Positions 62,744 through 64,000 of a stretch of DNA of 64,000 bases are shown here, piece after piece. A model generated the notes under the pieces. It saw only the letters and a program-made list of their open reading frames with translations, did no database searches and was not told the origin of the DNA. The position numbers and the translations under genes were made by a program. The first letter of the stretch is position 1; the number at the start of each line of letters is the position of its first letter. Origin of the DNA: Bacteroides propionicigenes (GTDB lineage: Bacteria > Bacteroidota > Bacteroidia > Bacteroidales > Bacteroidaceae); the NCBI RefSeq assembly GCF_018390535.1, contig NZ_JAHBBW010000013.1, positions 62,001-126,000 of the forward strand. The letters run 5' to 3'.

Positions 62744-64000
62744 TTAGTACCACTGAATATTACTTTGCGTCTGGCTTCTCTGCTCCCATTTCAGGTCTTG
62801 CAAGATACTTGCATTGGCACGGATAGTAAAATTATAGTATTTCCATTGTCCGAACGGGGATAAACTGGCTGACATGCTGAAGCAATGGAGGTCACGTGTT
62901 ATATTAAAGGTGGTCTGTACTATTTTCTTTGCTTCAAAGTCGTAACCGGAGTTAAAGCTGACCGCCCATTTATTAGATAACTTTATATTACCGGAAGCAC
63001 TCAGATTATGAGTATAACGGTACGGATAACGCATTTTCTCCCTATTAATAGGCTTGCTGCGGTCTTCTGAAATATTAAAGCTATAATTGAAGTTCAAAGA
63101 CCACGGCATTTTGAATACCTGATATCCGTCGGCATCAACTGCCGCTTTTTCTACTTTCTTCTTAGGAACACCGGACTCATCAGCACTTGCTTCCGCAACG
63201 TCTCCCTCTTCTGAATCCGCTTCATCTTTTTTCTCCTTATCAGTATCCTTGCTTCCACTCAGCTTCTCTTTCCACTTTTTCCACGTATCGTTGTTAAAGG
63301 TGTAACTAAAGGAAGACCCGTAACCTTGAAAAATACCGAAACGTCCATAAGACCACTCCGTACGGTCATTATCCACTACATTGCCATTCTTGTCGAACTT
63401 ATAACCGTATGTTTTGAAAGAAGAACTCATACTGAATGTATAATTCTTGCTTAGCTTCAAACGCAAATTCAAACCAAGATCGCTCCATGGGCGTGTTGCA
63501 GCAGCCATATTATAACTGATATTAGCACCCAACTCATCAATCAGACTGACCTTCTTCACAGTGTCCTTCTTGCTGTTATAATACTTCATTTCCAAGTTAT
63601 TGGAAATACTGAAGGTTATATTTCCCTGTTTACCCCTTCCCGGCACGTCAAACGCTTGTCCCGAATAGGGAGAATACGTAATCGTGTCACGTCTGCCGTC
63701 TGCATAATTCTTGATGTAAGAATCGTAATAGCCGTAACGGGAAGAGCCAAAGTCCGGAGCCGCGCTTATACTCACAGAGGGAGTTATGACATGACGAATC
63801 TGTATCTTCTTCTTAGGAAAAAATATGGGATTGTACATACCATATATCTTCGTATTGATACCCAGACTGGCATTGTAATTATATACACGATGAAATCCGT
63901 AAATCGTATCGGTAGCAACTTCCGCACCGCTCGTCCCTAAATTGGGATCCCAATCCTTCATCACCTTACGCGTATACCAACGCTCCGTATAGCTGACGGA
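62744..64000 (-). CDS. LptD-like outer-membrane LPS assembly protein, C-terminal part (partial)
   Basis: The frame is open to the right edge, so the N-terminus lies outside the window; about 418 residues are visible. Aromatic-rich alternating strands (YNYNASLGINTKIYGMYNP, HVITPSVSISAAPDFGSSRYGYYD, NLNFNYSFNISEDRS, YNFTIRANASILQDLKWEQR) indicate a large beta-barrel. They match the C-terminal domain of Bacteroidetes LptD/OstA-like proteins, which insert lipopolysaccharide into the outer leaflet. An unusual charged stretch (KDTDKEKKDEADSEEGDV and following) interrupts the strands and is probably a surface or periplasmic loop. Confidence 0.75.
   Translation of the reverse strand, partial: SVSYTERWYTRKVMKDWDPNLGTSGAEVATDTIYGFHRVYNYNASLGINTKIYGMYNPIFFPKKKIQIRHVITPSVSISAAPDFGSSRYGYYDSYIKNYADGRRDTITYSPYSGQAFDVPGRGKQGNITFSISNNLEMKYYNSKKDTVKKVSLIDELGANISYNMAAATRPWSDLGLNLRLKLSKNYTFSMSSSFKTYGYKFDKNGNVVDNDRTEWSYGRFGIFQGYGSSFSYTFNNDTWKKWKEKLSGSKDTDKEKKDEADSEEGDVAEASADESGVPKKKVEKAAVDADGYQVFKMPWSLNFNYSFNISEDRSKPINREKMRYPYRYTHNLSASGNIKLSNKWAVSFNSGYDFEAKKIVQTTFNITRDLHCFSMSASLSPFGQWKYYNFTIRANASILQDLKWEQRSQTQSNIQWY

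Noticed and set aside
1-64000. CRISPR arrays, rRNA genes, insertion sequences with transposase
   Set aside because: None found on reading: the repeat arrays at 1348 and 53054 have no spacers, and no transposase or ribosomal RNA sequence was recognised.

Overview
The window looks like a chromosomal segment of a gut Bacteroides species. The evidence is: SusC/SusD pairs, two hybrid two-component regulators, serine-type sulfatases, a methylmalonyl-CoA mutase pair, no CCA encoded in the tRNA gene, and repeated Bacteroides-type promoters (TAnnTTTG at -7, in the best cases with TTTG 19-20 bp upstream). Species cannot be fixed from the sequence alone. Homologies to B. thetaiotaomicron (BT) genes are recalled from memory, not searched.

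Layout. 1-500: tail of a GH36/alpha-galactosidase-like gene. About 540-3945: a compact module of a divergent HU-like DNA-binding gene and a VirE/VapE-type primase-helicase gene. Between them lies a 22-bp-periodic array, and the whole module is bracketed by imperfect inverted repeats, so it looks like a small mobile or domesticated element. 4153-9856: a chondroitin/dermatan sulfate operon (PL8-like lyase, sulfatase, GH88), which I recall as the order of BT3350-BT3348. 9972-25791: a heparan-sulfate-type polysaccharide utilization locus (PUL1: regulator, SusC, SusD, GH95-like, PL12 lyase, DUF6250-like, GH88). 25792-26118: an intergenic stretch with a well-supported minus-strand small RNA. 26119-32940: a housekeeping block (mutB, mutA, AspT-like transporter, cytidylate-kinase-like).

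33039-51525: a second, paralogous heparan-type locus (PUL2), mostly on the minus strand: PL12, GH88, SusD, SusC, periplasmic KdgF-like cupin, aldose epimerase, regulator, an unassigned 636-aa protein, and a divergent sulfatase on the plus strand. 51542-64000: core genes (MATE exporter, lysS-gpsA-pgi, HAD phosphatase, a lipoprotein/outer-membrane pair, tRNA-Arg(CCG), asnA, ung and the C-terminal part of an LptD-like protein).

How the genes fit together. Surface SusD/SusC pairs would capture and import sulfated glycosaminoglycan fragments. PL8 and PL12 lyases cut them by elimination, leaving 4,5-unsaturated uronate ends. Sulfatases remove sulfate. GH88 hydrolases release the unsaturated uronate, and the KdgF-like cupin would speed its conversion towards the keto-deoxyuronate pathway. 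The regulators presumably sense oligosaccharides in the periplasm and bind direct-repeat sites with about 20-21 bp spacing upstream of the PUL operons. The most novel parts are the inverted-repeat-bounded HU/VirE module with its 22-bp array, the unassigned 636-aa toroid-like protein, the GH95-like protein in a glycosaminoglycan locus, and the shared candidate operator motifs.
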